36,075 nucleotides of DNA from DAOTZU01 sp034433995. GTDB taxonomy: Bacteria > Chloroflexota > Anaerolineae > UBA1429. Shown here in pieces: positions 8,502-15,761 of the stretch (position 1 is the first letter of the stretch; each line of letters starts with the position of its first letter). A program made the translations under genes and the position numbers. Where the stretch lies: NCBI GenBank assembly GCA_034433995.1, contig DAOTZU010000309.1, positions 1 through 36,075 of the forward strand, read 5' to 3'. Below the pieces are notes generated by a model. It saw only the letters and a list, made by a program, of their open reading frames with translations. It was not told where the DNA came from and made no database searches.

Positions 8502-9656
8502 TTATGGCTGTTCCTCCGGCGAATCGCCCATCTCGGCGAGCTCATCGGCCTCTTGCCAATCGTAATCGGCGCTGAACTGTTCATCCGCCACGCGCCGCAG
8601 GCTTAGGCCCAATCGCTGCTTGGCGGCGTCAATCCGAATCACCCGCAAAGTCAATTCTTGCCCCTCGCTCACCACCTCCCGTGGATGCCCAATGCGCTGG
8701 TCCGAAAGCTCCGAGATGTGGATCAGGCCCTCGATATCCTCATCCAACCGGGCAAAGGCGCCGAAATTGGTCAATTTGGTCACCGTGCCCTTGACCAGTT
8801 GGCCGATTTGATACCGCTCCTCGATGTTGCTCCAGGGCTCTTTTTGCAGTCGCTTGAGGCTGAGGGCGATGCGGCGGCGTTCCCGATCCACGCCCAGCAC
8901 ATACACCTCCACCTCTTGGCCCACCTTGAGCACTTGCTTGGGATGGCCGATGCGCCGCCAGGACAGCTCCGAGAGATGCACCAAGCCATCGGCACCGCCC
9001 AAATCCACAAAGGCGCCAAAATCGCACAGGCTGCTCACCACGCCGCGCCGCACCTGGCCCTCTTGGAGCTCGTCCAGCAGGCGCTCCTTTTGCCCCTGGC
9101 GCCACTCGCGCACCGCCGTCCGCTCGGAAAGGATCAGGCGGTTGCGCCGCCGGTCCAGTTCGATGATCTTGAGATGGAGCTTTTGGCCCACGAGCTGTTG
9201 CAACTGGGCCTCGCGGGCGGCCTCGTCGGCCTCACGGGGAAGCTGCACGCTGACGATCTGCGAGGCCGGCACAAAACCCCGCACCCGGCCGATGTTCACG
9301 ATCAGACCGCCCTTATTGCAGCCCACCACCGTTTCTTCGAAAATCTCTTGGCTTGCGAACAGCCTTTCCGCATCGCGCCAGTCCGACTCGACCTGCGCCC
9401 GGGAGAGCGAGAGCAAGATGTTCCCGCTGGCATCTTCGGGGCGGACTACGTACACATAAACCTTATCGCCCACCCGCAAAGAGCGCAGATATTTGGGATC
9501 GAGATGCTCCAGATCTCGCTGCGGCACAACCCCTTCGGATTTGCAGCCCACATCCACCAAGATCTCGGTGGGGCTGATGCTCACGATGACGCCCTCCAGG
9601 GTCTCGCCGCGTTCCGGAACAAGATGCCCACATTCCTTTTGCAACAGGTCAGCCAT
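8502..9656 (-). CDS. rpsA: S1 RNA-binding domain protein (ribosomal protein S1-like)
   Basis: The 384-residue protein is four S1 (OB-fold) repeats in tandem. The repeat starts are GETLEGVIVSISPTEILVDV, EETVVGCNKGGLIVNIG, GQVRRGVVSSLCDFGAFVDL and GQLVKGTVTKLTNFGAFARL. The last two carry the FGAFV/A...GL.H.SELS signature. Such proteins bind mRNA at the 30S subunit and help initiation on structured messages. E. coli S1 has six repeats; four-repeat versions are common elsewhere. The frame is open to 9743, but the ATG at 9656 begins the conserved part (MADLLQKECGHLVPERG) and has AAGGG about 10 bases upstream. A strong promoter lies just upstream of it at 9757-9784. The tail is acidic (EADELAEMGDSPEEQP). 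Confidence 0.88.
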   Translation of the reverse strand: MADLLQKECGHLVPERGETLEGVIVSISPTEILVDVGCKSEGVVPQRDLEHLDPKYLRSLRVGDKVYVYVVRPEDASGNILLSLSRAQVESDWRDAERLFASQEIFEETVVGCNKGGLIVNIGRVRGFVPASQIVSVQLPREADEAAREAQLQQLVGQKLHLKIIELDRRRNRLILSERTAVREWRQGQKERLLDELQEGQVRRGVVSSLCDFGAFVDLGGADGLVHLSELSWRRIGHPKQVLKVGQEVEVYVLGVDRERRRIALSLKRLQKEPWSNIEERYQIGQLVKGTVTKLTNFGAFARLDEDIEGLIHISELSDQRIGHPREVVSEGQELTLRVIRIDAAKQRLGLSLRRVADEQFSADYDWQEADELAEMGDSPEEQP

Positions 9657-9756
9657 GGTTGAATGCCCTTGCTTCGACGCCTCACCTCCTTCCGCCAGCG
9701 ACGCCTTGATCTCCTGTTCCTCCACTCTCCCTCTCCTCCACACGCAGGATAACTAT

Positions 9757-9784
9757 ATTATAGGGCTTTATTGCTAAAAGGCAA
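9757..9784 (-). promoter_or_regulatory. Sigma-70-type promoter of the S1-domain gene
   Basis: On the minus strand TTGCCT (-35) is followed by 16 bases and a perfect TATAAT (-10). It points to the S1-domain gene and lies about 100 bases upstream of its ATG. Confidence 0.8.
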
Positions 9785-9799
9785 GGCCGTCGGGCCAGG

Positions 9800-10459
9800 T
9801 CAAGGGCCGAGCCAAACCGTCACGATGCCGCCCACGCGCAGGCCCTTGTCATCGAACTGGAGGGCCCTCAGGTCCAGGCGGATGTAAACCCGCTCCCGCA
9901 GCTTGCCCTCCCAAAAGATCGAATCGCCCACGGCGCGGTAGGGGTACCCCTCGATGCCGCCCAACTTGGCGCCCTCTTCGGTGCGTCCCTCGTAAGTCCA
10001 TGTGGCGCCGGGGATCGTCGCGCCCTTGTTCACGTTATAGATCACGGGGCCACTGTATTTGATGGGCGATAAAGTCTCGATCTTGGCCATTTGGGGATGG
10101 ATCTCATCCACCACGACCTTGGCCGTGCCCACGAGATACAGCTCCTCCGCCGTGTACCACGCTACCCGCAACTTGAGCTCCACCGCCACGCCGGGGAGCG
10201 GATTGCCCTTCCAGTTGACCGAATCCCCTTTGCGCTTGAGCGCCTGCTGGCCCTGGATGCGCAGGTAGGCCCCCTGCTCGCCCATGGATTCGAAGCGGAT
10301 GGTGGTGCCGGGGATCTCATGGCCGACGGCCACGGTGATCTGCGTTGGCAGACGATACGTGATCTGGTTGGGATTGGCCGGCCTGAGGAGGCAGCCCGTC
10401 ACCAAGAGCACACTCAAGGCCACTATCCCTACCCATGCCCAACGGCGCGGCTTGATCAT
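9800..10459 (-). CDS. Lipoprotein with two tandem homologous domains
   Basis: This 219-residue protein starts with a basic N-terminus, a hydrophobic core (WVGIVALSVLLVTG) and a lipobox LVTGC, so it is probably a lipid-anchored surface protein. The mature part is an internal duplication of about 80 residues. GHEIPGTTIRFESMGEQGA in copy 1 aligns with GATIPGATWTYEGRTEEGA in copy 2. GDSVNWKGNPLPGVAVELKL aligns with GDSIFWEGKLRERVYIRLDL, and the ends (LYLVGTAKVVV, LRVGGIVTVWL) also match. The spacing suggests two beta-rich domains. I do not recognise the family. The ATG at 10459 is preferred over one at 10477 because AGAGGG lies 5-6 bases upstream. It has its own promoter at 10504-10532. Confidence 0.8.
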   Translation of the reverse strand: MIKPRRWAWVGIVALSVLLVTGCLLRPANPNQITYRLPTQITVAVGHEIPGTTIRFESMGEQGAYLRIQGQQALKRKGDSVNWKGNPLPGVAVELKLRVAWYTAEELYLVGTAKVVVDEIHPQMAKIETLSPIKYSGPVIYNVNKGATIPGATWTYEGRTEEGAKLGGIEGYPYRAVGDSIFWEGKLRERVYIRLDLRALQFDDKGLRVGGIVTVWLGP

Positions 10460-10503
10460 CTTGGCCCTCTTGTGCAAACAAATTACGATTTACTTCCACC
10501 TTT

Positions 10504-10532
10504 ATTCTATGGGCGCAGCGGAGAATTGTCAA
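10504..10532 (-). promoter_or_regulatory. Sigma-70-type promoter of the lipoprotein gene
   Basis: On the minus strand a perfect TTGACA is followed by 17 bases and TAGAAT. It is about 45 bases upstream of the lipoprotein ATG and just downstream of the preceding gene's terminator, which supports a separate transcription unit. Confidence 0.8.
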
Positions 10533-10549
10533 GCATTCCTCGTTACGTT

Positions 10550-10608
10550 AAAGCAAAAACAACGGACCGGGGCCTCGGAAGCACCCCACAACTTCCGTTG
10601 CCCCGGTC
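10550..10608 (-). terminator. Intrinsic terminator after the HTH gene
   Basis: A long hairpin is formed by GACCGGGGC with GCCCCGGTC (9 pairs) and CGGAAG with CTTCCG (6 pairs), separated by a 2x2 internal mismatch. A T-rich tract (TTGTTTTTGC) follows on the minus strand after a short CCG. It ends the excisionase-like gene. Confidence 0.75.
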
Positions 10609-10667
10609 TAGGTTGCATCCGGGAATCGGTCAGCACGCTCACAGACCAGGCGTGGCAGGCACCGAGC

Positions 10668-10862
10668 CTACTTTTCCTGCTGCTCCTCGCCCTTGCGATG
10701 CTTCTCCAGCCAGCTATCCAGATCGGCCCGGCGGAAGCGCCAGGTGCGCCCGATCTTGATGGCCGGAATCTTGCCATCCTGGGCCCACGCGTAAATGGTG
10801 GACTCTTTGAGCTGTAGGTACTCGGCCACCTGCTTGACGGTCAACAATACGTTCTCGCTCAT
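10668..10862 (-). CDS. Excisionase/MerR-type helix-turn-helix DNA-binding protein
   Basis: This 64-residue protein is a single HTH_17 domain: LTVKQVAEYLQLKESTIYAW is the helix-turn-helix and IPAIKIGRTWRFRRADLDSW is the wing typical of excisionase-family binders. A short charged tail follows (EKHRKGEEQQEK). GGGGGGA just upstream of the ATG can serve as the ribosome site. No integrase, recombinase or other mobile-element gene lies nearby, so it is more likely a small transcription factor or nucleoid protein than a working excisionase. It has its own promoter (11030-11058), a leader of about 160 bases with a perfect palindrome (10942-10956), and a strong terminator, so it is a one-gene unit. Confidence 0.85.
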   Translation of the reverse strand: MSENVLLTVKQVAEYLQLKESTIYAWAQDGKIPAIKIGRTWRFRRADLDSWLEKHRKGEEQQEK

Positions 10863-10941
10863 GGTATCCCCCCAGTAGAATGATCTTGTCGCTGCCCACG
10901 GACCGAACTTGATGAGTCTCCACCTGCCAGGATGCGCAATC

Positions 10942-10956
10942 TGTTCATATTGAACA
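10942..10956. promoter_or_regulatory. Perfect palindrome, candidate operator
   Basis: TGTTCATATTGAACA is a perfect 6-base inverted repeat with a 3-base centre. It sits in the leader of the HTH gene, about 75 bases downstream of the inferred start of transcription. It could be bound by the HTH protein itself (autoregulation) or by another dimeric repressor. Its position inside the transcript would suit a roadblock. Confidence 0.4.
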
Positions 10957-11029
10957 TAGCCAGGCTAAAATCTTGGTAAGGAAACCCAGGAAGGCTGGTC
11001 ATCTAGGCAGCATCCCGTATCCCGCATGT

Positions 11030-11058
11030 AGTGTATATCAAAATGTCCCTGAAGTCAA
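11030..11058 (-). promoter_or_regulatory. Promoter of the HTH gene
   Basis: On the minus strand TTGACT is followed by 17 bases and TACACT. The -35 is near consensus and the -10 matches at four of six positions; an overlapping TATACA is an alternative. It would give a leader of about 160 bases before the ATG at 10862. Confidence 0.6.
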
Positions 11059-11154
11059 TAATGAAGATTAATCCATGCCCTCTGCAAAAAAAGGGACGCC
11101 AGGCGTAGGGGATTGTCCTTGTGTAAAGAGGGCGATGGCGCCCGCTCCTCTAAT

Positions 11155-11193
11155 AAAAAAGCCGGGGCCGCGAGACAAGCTCCCCGGCCCCGG
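11155..11193 (-). terminator. Intrinsic terminator of the oxidoreductase gene
   Basis: CCGGGGCCG pairs perfectly with CGGCCCCGG around a 14-base loop, and on the minus strand a C and then TTTTTT follow. It begins 27 bases after the oxidoreductase stop. Confidence 0.85.
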
Positions 11194-11220
11194 TATGGAG
11201 CGCACCGGCAAAGGTAGCCC

Positions 11221-12303
11221 TCAGGATGAGAGGAGCACCTCGCGGCCGCTCTCCGCCGAGCGATAGATCCCCTCGACGATCTGCACCACCATGGCCGCCT
11301 GCTCCGGCCGGACCAAAGGCTCCCGGCCCTCTTCGATGGCGCCGATCCAATCGGTGATCTCCCGCTGATAGGGCGTGCCCACGGCCTCGGGGAAAGCTAA
11401 AGGCTCTTCGGTGAGCGTGTCGTCCACCGCGCCAAAGACATGGATCGGTTGCTGGTTGCCAAAGAGCTTGTCGTTGTATTCGATGCCGCCCTCGGTGCCA
11501 AAAATTTGCAACCGCGTGCCGTCGGTGCCATGGCTGGCCCAGCTTGCCTCCACCGTGAGGGTCAGGCCGCCCTCGAAACGCACCCAGGCTGTGGCCAGGT
11601 CGTCTACGTCGAACCGCGCCCCCGGCCCCAAGTGGTCCGCCCCCCAGGTGCCCAGGCCCTTGGCCCGCGGGCCGAACTTGGCATAGGTGGCGCCCACCAC
11701 GGCCACGGGCTTGGGATGGCCCAACATCCACAGAGCCAGATCAAGGATGTGGCAGCCGATGTCCATCAGCGCCCCGCCGCCGGCCAGGTCTTTGTTGGTG
11801 AACCAACTGCCGTAGCCGGGGATACCTTTGCGGCGCAACATGCTGGCCTTGGCGTAATAGATCTCACCCAGCTTGCCGCTCTGGGCCAGGGCGTGGGCCG
11901 CTTGCATCTCGGGCCGGTAGCGGTTGTGAAAGCCCACGGTGAGGCTGCGCCCCACCCGCCGGCTGGTCTCCACCATGGCCAAGGCGTCGGCATAGGTCAG
12001 GGCCATGGGTTTCTCGCAGAGCACATGGGCGCCCGCCTCCAGCGCGGCGATGGTCATTTCGGCGTGAAAGGCGTTGGGGCTGCAGACGCTGACCAAATCC
12101 AGCTGCTCTTTCTGGAGCATCTGGCGATAATCGGTGTAGGCGTGGGGGATCCCCAACTCTTCGGCCACCGCGCGCACCCGCGCCTCGTTCACATCGCACA
12201 GGGCCACCACCTCCACCCCGGGCACAGAGCGATAACCCGGCACATGGCCACGCACACTGATGAAACCTGCGCCGATCACGCCGGCGCGCCACACTTTGGA
12301 CAT
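11221..12303 (-). CDS. Gfo/Idh/MocA-family NAD(P)-dependent oxidoreductase
   Basis: The 360-residue protein has an N-terminal Rossmann fold (AGVIGAGFIS) and the family motif CEKPMALT, whose Lys usually takes part in catalysis. The C-terminal alpha/beta domain contains GGGALMDIGCHILDLALWMLG, with Asp and His in the usual active-site positions. Members oxidise or reduce sugars, inositols and related polyols; the substrate cannot be read from the sequence. The frame is open to 12474, but the ATG at 12303 has GGGAGGGAGG about 7 bases upstream and leads straight into the nucleotide-binding strand. It is a single-gene unit, divergent from ftsH and closed by its own terminator. Confidence 0.9.
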   Translation of the reverse strand: MSKVWRAGVIGAGFISVRGHVPGYRSVPGVEVVALCDVNEARVRAVAEELGIPHAYTDYRQMLQKEQLDLVSVCSPNAFHAEMTIAALEAGAHVLCEKPMALTYADALAMVETSRRVGRSLTVGFHNRYRPEMQAAHALAQSGKLGEIYYAKASMLRRKGIPGYGSWFTNKDLAGGGALMDIGCHILDLALWMLGHPKPVAVVGATYAKFGPRAKGLGTWGADHLGPGARFDVDDLATAWVRFEGGLTLTVEASWASHGTDGTRLQIFGTEGGIEYNDKLFGNQQPIHVFGAVDDTLTEEPLAFPEAVGTPYQREITDWIGAIEEGREPLVRPEQAAMVVQIVEGIYRSAESGREVLLSS

Positions 12304-12395
12304 GAGCAGACCTCCCTCCCTCAAGATGCTCCCAACTATAGGCCACCGGCGCGGTGGCGTCAAAATGGCATGAGGAAATACTTGGCCGTTGGAGT

Positions 12396-12424
12396 TTTTC
12401 ATTTTGCCGTATCTGTGGTAAAAT
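12396..12424 (+). promoter_or_regulatory. Candidate extended -10 promoter of ftsH
   Basis: TAAAAT (12419-12424) is preceded by TGG, forming an extended -10. A TTTTCA hexamer lies 17 bases upstream and matches the -35 consensus at four of six positions. It would give an ftsH leader of about 90 bases. Confidence 0.5.
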
Positions 12425-12439
12425 TGTTTATGGTTAAGG

Positions 12440-12462
12440 AAGTCGGCCGTCGGGCCCGACTT
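12440..12462 (+). promoter_or_regulatory. Hairpin in the ftsH leader
   Basis: AAGTCGG pairs with CCGACTT around a 9-base loop, followed by two more T. It lies between the candidate promoter and the ftsH start. The short T run makes it a poor terminator; it may only stabilise the leader. Confidence 0.3.
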
Positions 12463-12519
12463 TGTGATTTGCATTCAAGGCCGTATCGCCCACGGCGATG
12501 CGGGGAGGAAACCATTACT

Positions 12520-14364
12520 GTGAGACCCACATGGCCTAGAAATGCTTTCGTTTATCTATTGATCCTGGTGGCCAGCATCGCCCTGTTCTACAGCTTTCTC
12601 GCCCCCTCGGAGAACGTCCAAGAGATCACCATCAGCGAAGTGGCCAAGCTGGTCCAAGAGGGCAAGGTGGACCGCCTGGAGGTGCTCAGCGATGGCAGCA
12701 TCCGCTTGCGAGTGAACGAAGGCTCGCGTTTGAGCGTCAAGATCTCGCGCAAAGAGCCCAACGTGGGCATCGGTGAGACGTTGCTCAATTTGGGGGTCAA
12801 GCCCGAGCAGATGCAATCCATCCGCGAGCTGAAGGTGGTGCGCCCCAGCGTCTGGGAGAATTGGGGCATCGTCCTCATCCAAGTGGTACCTTTGCTCTTG
12901 ATCGGCCTTTTTCTGGTGTTCATGCTGCGCCAGGCCCAAAGCGGCAACAATCAGGCCCTCTCCTTCGGCAAGAGCCGGGCGCGGATGTTCACCGGCGACA
13001 AGCCCACCAGCACCTTCGATGATGTCGCCGGGGCTGACGAGGCCAAACAGGAGCTGCAAGAGGTGGTGGAGTTTCTCAAGGACCCGGAGAAATTCACCAT
13101 CCTAGGTGCGCGCATTCCCAAAGGGGTGCTCCTGGTGGGGCCGCCGGGCACGGGCAAGACCCTGATGGCCCGGGCGGTGGCCGGCGAGGCCGGAGTGCCC
13201 TTTTTCAGCATCAGTGGCTCTGAATTCGTGGAGATGTTTGTCGGCGTCGGCGCCAGCCGCGTTCGCGACCTGTTCGACCAGGCCAAGCGCAACAGCCCCT
13301 GTATCGTCTTTGTGGATGAGATTGACGCCGTGGGCCGGCAACGGGGCGCCGGCTTGGGCGGCAGCCACGATGAGCGCGAACAGACCCTGAACCAGATCCT
13401 GGTGGAGATGGACGGCTTTGATACCGATACCAAGGTCATCGTCATCGCCGCCACCAACCGCCCCGATATCCTCGACCCTGCCCTCCTCCGCCCCGGCCGT
13501 TTTGACCGGCGGGTGGTGTTGGATCGCCCCGACCGCAAGGGCCGCGAAGCGATCTTGGCCGTCCACACCCGGGGCAAGCCTCTGGCGCCGGATGTGGACC
13601 TCTCCGTCTTGGCCAAGCAGACCCCCGGCTTTACCGGCGCGGATATCGAGAACCTGGTGAACGAGGCGGCCATCCTGGCGGCGCGGCGCAACAAGCGCGC
13701 CGTGGGGATGGAGGAGCTGCAAGAGGCCATCGAGCGCGTGGTGGCCGGGCCGGAGCGGCGCAGCCGCCTGATCAGCGAGGAAGAGAAACGCATCATCGCC
13801 TACCATGAGGCGGGCCACGCCTTGGTGCAGCTCAAGTTGGAACACTGCGATCCCGTGCACAAGGTCTCCATCGTCGCCCGAGGCATGGCCGGCGGTTACA
13901 CCTTGACCTTGCCGGAGGATGATCGTCTGCTCTATTCCCGCAGTAAATTCGAGGATGAGCTGGCCGGTCTGATGGGGGGCCGCGTGGCCGAGGAGGTGGT
14001 CTTTGGTGACGTGACCACCGGCGCCAGCACTGACCTGCGCCGCGCCACCCAGATCGCCCGGGCCATGGTCACCGAATATGCCATGACCTCGACCTTGGGC
14101 CAGCGCACCTTTGGCCAAAAAGAGGAGCTGATCTTCCTGGGGCGCGAGATCGCCGAGCAGCGGGATTATAGCGAGACCGTCGCCTCGCAGATCGATGAAG
14201 AGATCAAGGCGATCATTGACCGGGCCTACAACCGGGCCAAAGAGGTGTTGGTGAACAACCGCGAAGTGTTGGACGCCATCGCCCACCGGCTGATCGAAAA
14301 AGAGACCATCGAGTCGCCCGAGCTGGAGGCCATCGTCAACGGGTTGACCAAGGTTGCCGTCTGA
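12520..14364 (+). CDS. ftsH: ATP-dependent zinc metalloprotease FtsH
   Basis: From a GTG at 12520 the product is 614 residues, normal for FtsH. Two membrane segments (FVYLLILVASIALFYSFL near the start and VVPLLLIGLFLVFML around 125) flank a short external domain. The AAA+ domain has Walker A GPPGTGKT near 207, Walker B IVFVDEIDA near 260 and the SRH region with LLRPGRFDRR. The zinc protease site HEAGH is at about 429-433, and the third ligand region is GASTDLRRATQIAR. It degrades misfolded and regulatory membrane and cytosolic proteins. The frame runs open far upstream only because it overlaps the oxidoreductase gene on the other strand. The GTG is chosen because GGGGAGGAA lies about 10 bases upstream and no ATG is near. 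Confidence 0.95.
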   Translation: MRPTWPRNAFVYLLILVASIALFYSFLAPSENVQEITISEVAKLVQEGKVDRLEVLSDGSIRLRVNEGSRLSVKISRKEPNVGIGETLLNLGVKPEQMQSIRELKVVRPSVWENWGIVLIQVVPLLLIGLFLVFMLRQAQSGNNQALSFGKSRARMFTGDKPTSTFDDVAGADEAKQELQEVVEFLKDPEKFTILGARIPKGVLLVGPPGTGKTLMARAVAGEAGVPFFSISGSEFVEMFVGVGASRVRDLFDQAKRNSPCIVFVDEIDAVGRQRGAGLGGSHDEREQTLNQILVEMDGFDTDTKVIVIAATNRPDILDPALLRPGRFDRRVVLDRPDRKGREAILAVHTRGKPLAPDVDLSVLAKQTPGFTGADIENLVNEAAILAARRNKRAVGMEELQEAIERVVAGPERRSRLISEEEKRIIAYHEAGHALVQLKLEHCDPVHKVSIVARGMAGGYTLTLPEDDRLLYSRSKFEDELAGLMGGRVAEEVVFGDVTTGASTDLRRATQIARAMVTEYAMTSTLGQRTFGQKEELIFLGREIAEQRDYSETVASQIDEEIKAIIDRAYNRAKEVLVNNREVLDAIAHRLIEKETIESPELEAIVNGLTKVAV

Positions 14365-14386
14365 GCATAAAAAACGAGCAGATGAC

Positions 14387-14420
14387 GCAAGGCCGAGTCG
14401 TTCACTCGGCCTTGCCTTTT
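14387..14420 (+). terminator. Intrinsic terminator after ftsH
   Basis: GCAAGGCCGAGT pairs perfectly with ACTCGGCCTTGC (12 pairs) around CGTTC, followed by CTTTT. It ends only 11 bases before the next ATG. The following six-gene operon therefore depends on read-through or on a promoter I cannot see. Confidence 0.75.
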
Positions 14421-14430
14421 GGGAGGGGCC

Positions 14431-14826
14431 ATGTTTGCCGAGCTTGAGGTCGGCGCGCGGGGGCAGCGCGAGCTTGTTGTGGAACAACAGCACACGGCGC
14501 TCTATTGGGGCAGCGGCCTTTTGCCGGTCCTTTCCACGCCGCAGATGGTGGCGCTGATGGAGCTGGCCGCCGTGGAGGCGGTGGATCGAAAACTGCCGCC
14601 GGGCCATCAAACGGTGGGTATCCACTTGGACGTGCACCATTTGGCCGCCACGCCTTTGGGCATGCGGGTCACCGCTTGGGCCGAGTTGACCGCCATCGAG
14701 GGGCGCAAGCTGATCTTTCACGTGGAGGCCCACGACGAGGCGGGCAAGATCGGCGAGGGCACCCATGAGCGCTTTATCATCGAGGTGGAGCGCTTTATGC
14801 ACAAGGCCCAGATGCGGGGCAAGTGA
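14431..14826 (+). CDS. Hotdog-fold thioesterase (fluoroacetyl-CoA thioesterase FlK-like)
   Basis: The 131-residue protein has the hotdog layout. The central helix region STPQMVALMELAAVEAV carries the Thr and Glu, and VHHLAATPLG the His, in the order of the Thr-Glu-His set of FlK-type thioesterases. Relatives hydrolyse small acyl-CoA thioesters. The genome context, with dehydrogenase genes for a 2-oxoacid or acetoin pathway, would fit removal of stalled or unwanted acyl-CoA. The substrate is inferred only. The ATG at 14431 follows GGGAGGGG directly, just behind the ftsH terminator. It is the first gene of a tight operon (15 bases to the next). Confidence 0.75.
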   Translation: MFAELEVGARGQRELVVEQQHTALYWGSGLLPVLSTPQMVALMELAAVEAVDRKLPPGHQTVGIHLDVHHLAATPLGMRVTAWAELTAIEGRKLIFHVEAHDEAGKIGEGTHERFIIEVERFMHKAQMRGK

Positions 14827-14841
14827 ACGGGGAGGCGGAGC

Positions 14842-15759
14842 ATGGCCGATGTGGTGGTGTTGGGCAGCCTGAATATGGACCTGGTGGTGCGCACCCAACA
14901 GATGCCCCGGCCCGGAGAGACGGTGCGCGGGGAGGGGTTCACCACCGTCCCCGGCGGCAAGGGGGCCAACCAGGCTGCCGCGGCGGCGCGGTTGGGCGCC
15001 CAGGTGGAGATGATCGGCAGGGTGGGCGGAGATAGCTTTGGCCCCCTGCTTTTGGAGAATTTGCGCGCCCAAGGGGTGGGGGTGAGCCATGTCCGCCGCG
15101 ACCCGGAGGCCGCCAGCGGCGTGGCCATCATCATCCTGGATGCCCAGGGAGAGAATACCATCGTGGTGGCCGCGGGGGCCAACGGCCGGGTAAGCCTGGA
15201 GGATCTTGAAGCCGCCCGAGATGTCTTGGCCCAGGCCCGCTATCTCCTTTTGCAGTTCGAGATCCCCTTGCCGGTGGTGCGGGCAGCCATCACCCTGGCC
15301 AACGACCTGGGCCTGCCGGTGATCTTGAACGCCGCGCCGGCCCTCCCTGTGGAGGCCGCGTTCTTCCGTGGGGTGGATTATCTGGTGGTGAACGAATCCG
15401 AGGCCCAAGCGCTGACCGGCCTTTCCGTGCACGACGTGGCCACGGCGCGGCCGGCGGGGCAAGCGTTGCTGCGCATGGGCATCCCCGTGGTGATCATCAC
15501 CTTGGGGGCCGAAGGCGCCCTGCTTGTGACCCAAGAGCAGGCCACACACGTGCCCGCCCGCCGGGTGCAGGTGGTGGATACGACGGCGGCCGGCGATGCC
15601 TTTGTGGGCGGCCTGACCGTGGCCCTGTTGCAGGGCTTGGCGCTGGTGGAGGCCGTGCGTTATGCCACCTGCGCCGGCACCTTGGCCACCACCGTCTTGG
15701 GGGCGCAGACCTCCCTGCCCTCGGCGGCCCAGGTGCGGGCCTTTTACGAAGGAGGCTGA
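14842..15759 (+). CDS. rbsK: PfkB-family sugar kinase (ribokinase-like)
   Basis: The 305-residue protein has both PfkB signatures. The N-terminal one covers GSLNMDLVVRTQQMPRPGET and PGGKGANQAAAAARLGA, which form the substrate site. The C-terminal one is VVDTTAAGDAFVGGL, with the catalytic Asp of the (A/G)AGD motif. Overall it reads as ribokinase, phosphorylating ribose or a similar sugar with ATP, though nucleoside or other sugar kinases of the family are possible. No ribose transporter or RbsD lies nearby. GGGGAGGCGGAG precedes the ATG. The next gene begins 2 bases after the stop. Confidence 0.88.
   Translation: MADVVVLGSLNMDLVVRTQQMPRPGETVRGEGFTTVPGGKGANQAAAAARLGAQVEMIGRVGGDSFGPLLLENLRAQGVGVSHVRRDPEAASGVAIIILDAQGENTIVVAAGANGRVSLEDLEAARDVLAQARYLLLQFEIPLPVVRAAITLANDLGLPVILNAAPALPVEAAFFRGVDYLVVNESEAQALTGLSVHDVATARPAGQALLRMGIPVVIITLGAEGALLVTQEQATHVPARRVQVVDTTAAGDAFVGGLTVALLQGLALVEAVRYATCAGTLATTVLGAQTSLPSAAQVRAFYEGG
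15751..15755 (+). promoter_or_regulatory. Ribosome binding site that fixes a CTG start
   Basis: GGAGG within the last codons of the sugar kinase gene lies 6 bases before CTG at 15762. The next in-frame start-like codon is TTG at 15825, with no such site, so this element argues that translation of the AcoX-like gene begins at CTG. Confidence 0.55.
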
Positions 15760-15761
15760 CG

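Larger units (their letters stand above)
10863..11220. other. Intergenic region between the HTH gene and the oxidoreductase gene
   Basis: This 358-base gap contains, from right to left, the oxidoreductase terminator (11155-11193), a short hairpin plus T7 tract near 11084-11105 that may be a second weak terminator, the HTH-gene promoter (11030-11058) and its leader with a 15-base palindrome. Base composition is more A/T-rich than in flanking genes between about 10930 and 11090. I find no convincing coding frame in it. Confidence 0.5.

Noticed and set aside
13102..15549. An 815-residue minus-strand frame opposite ftsH, the thioesterase and the sugar kinase
   Set aside because: It is antisense of three well-supported genes and crosses their boundaries without regard; composition is that of a GC-rich shadow frame.
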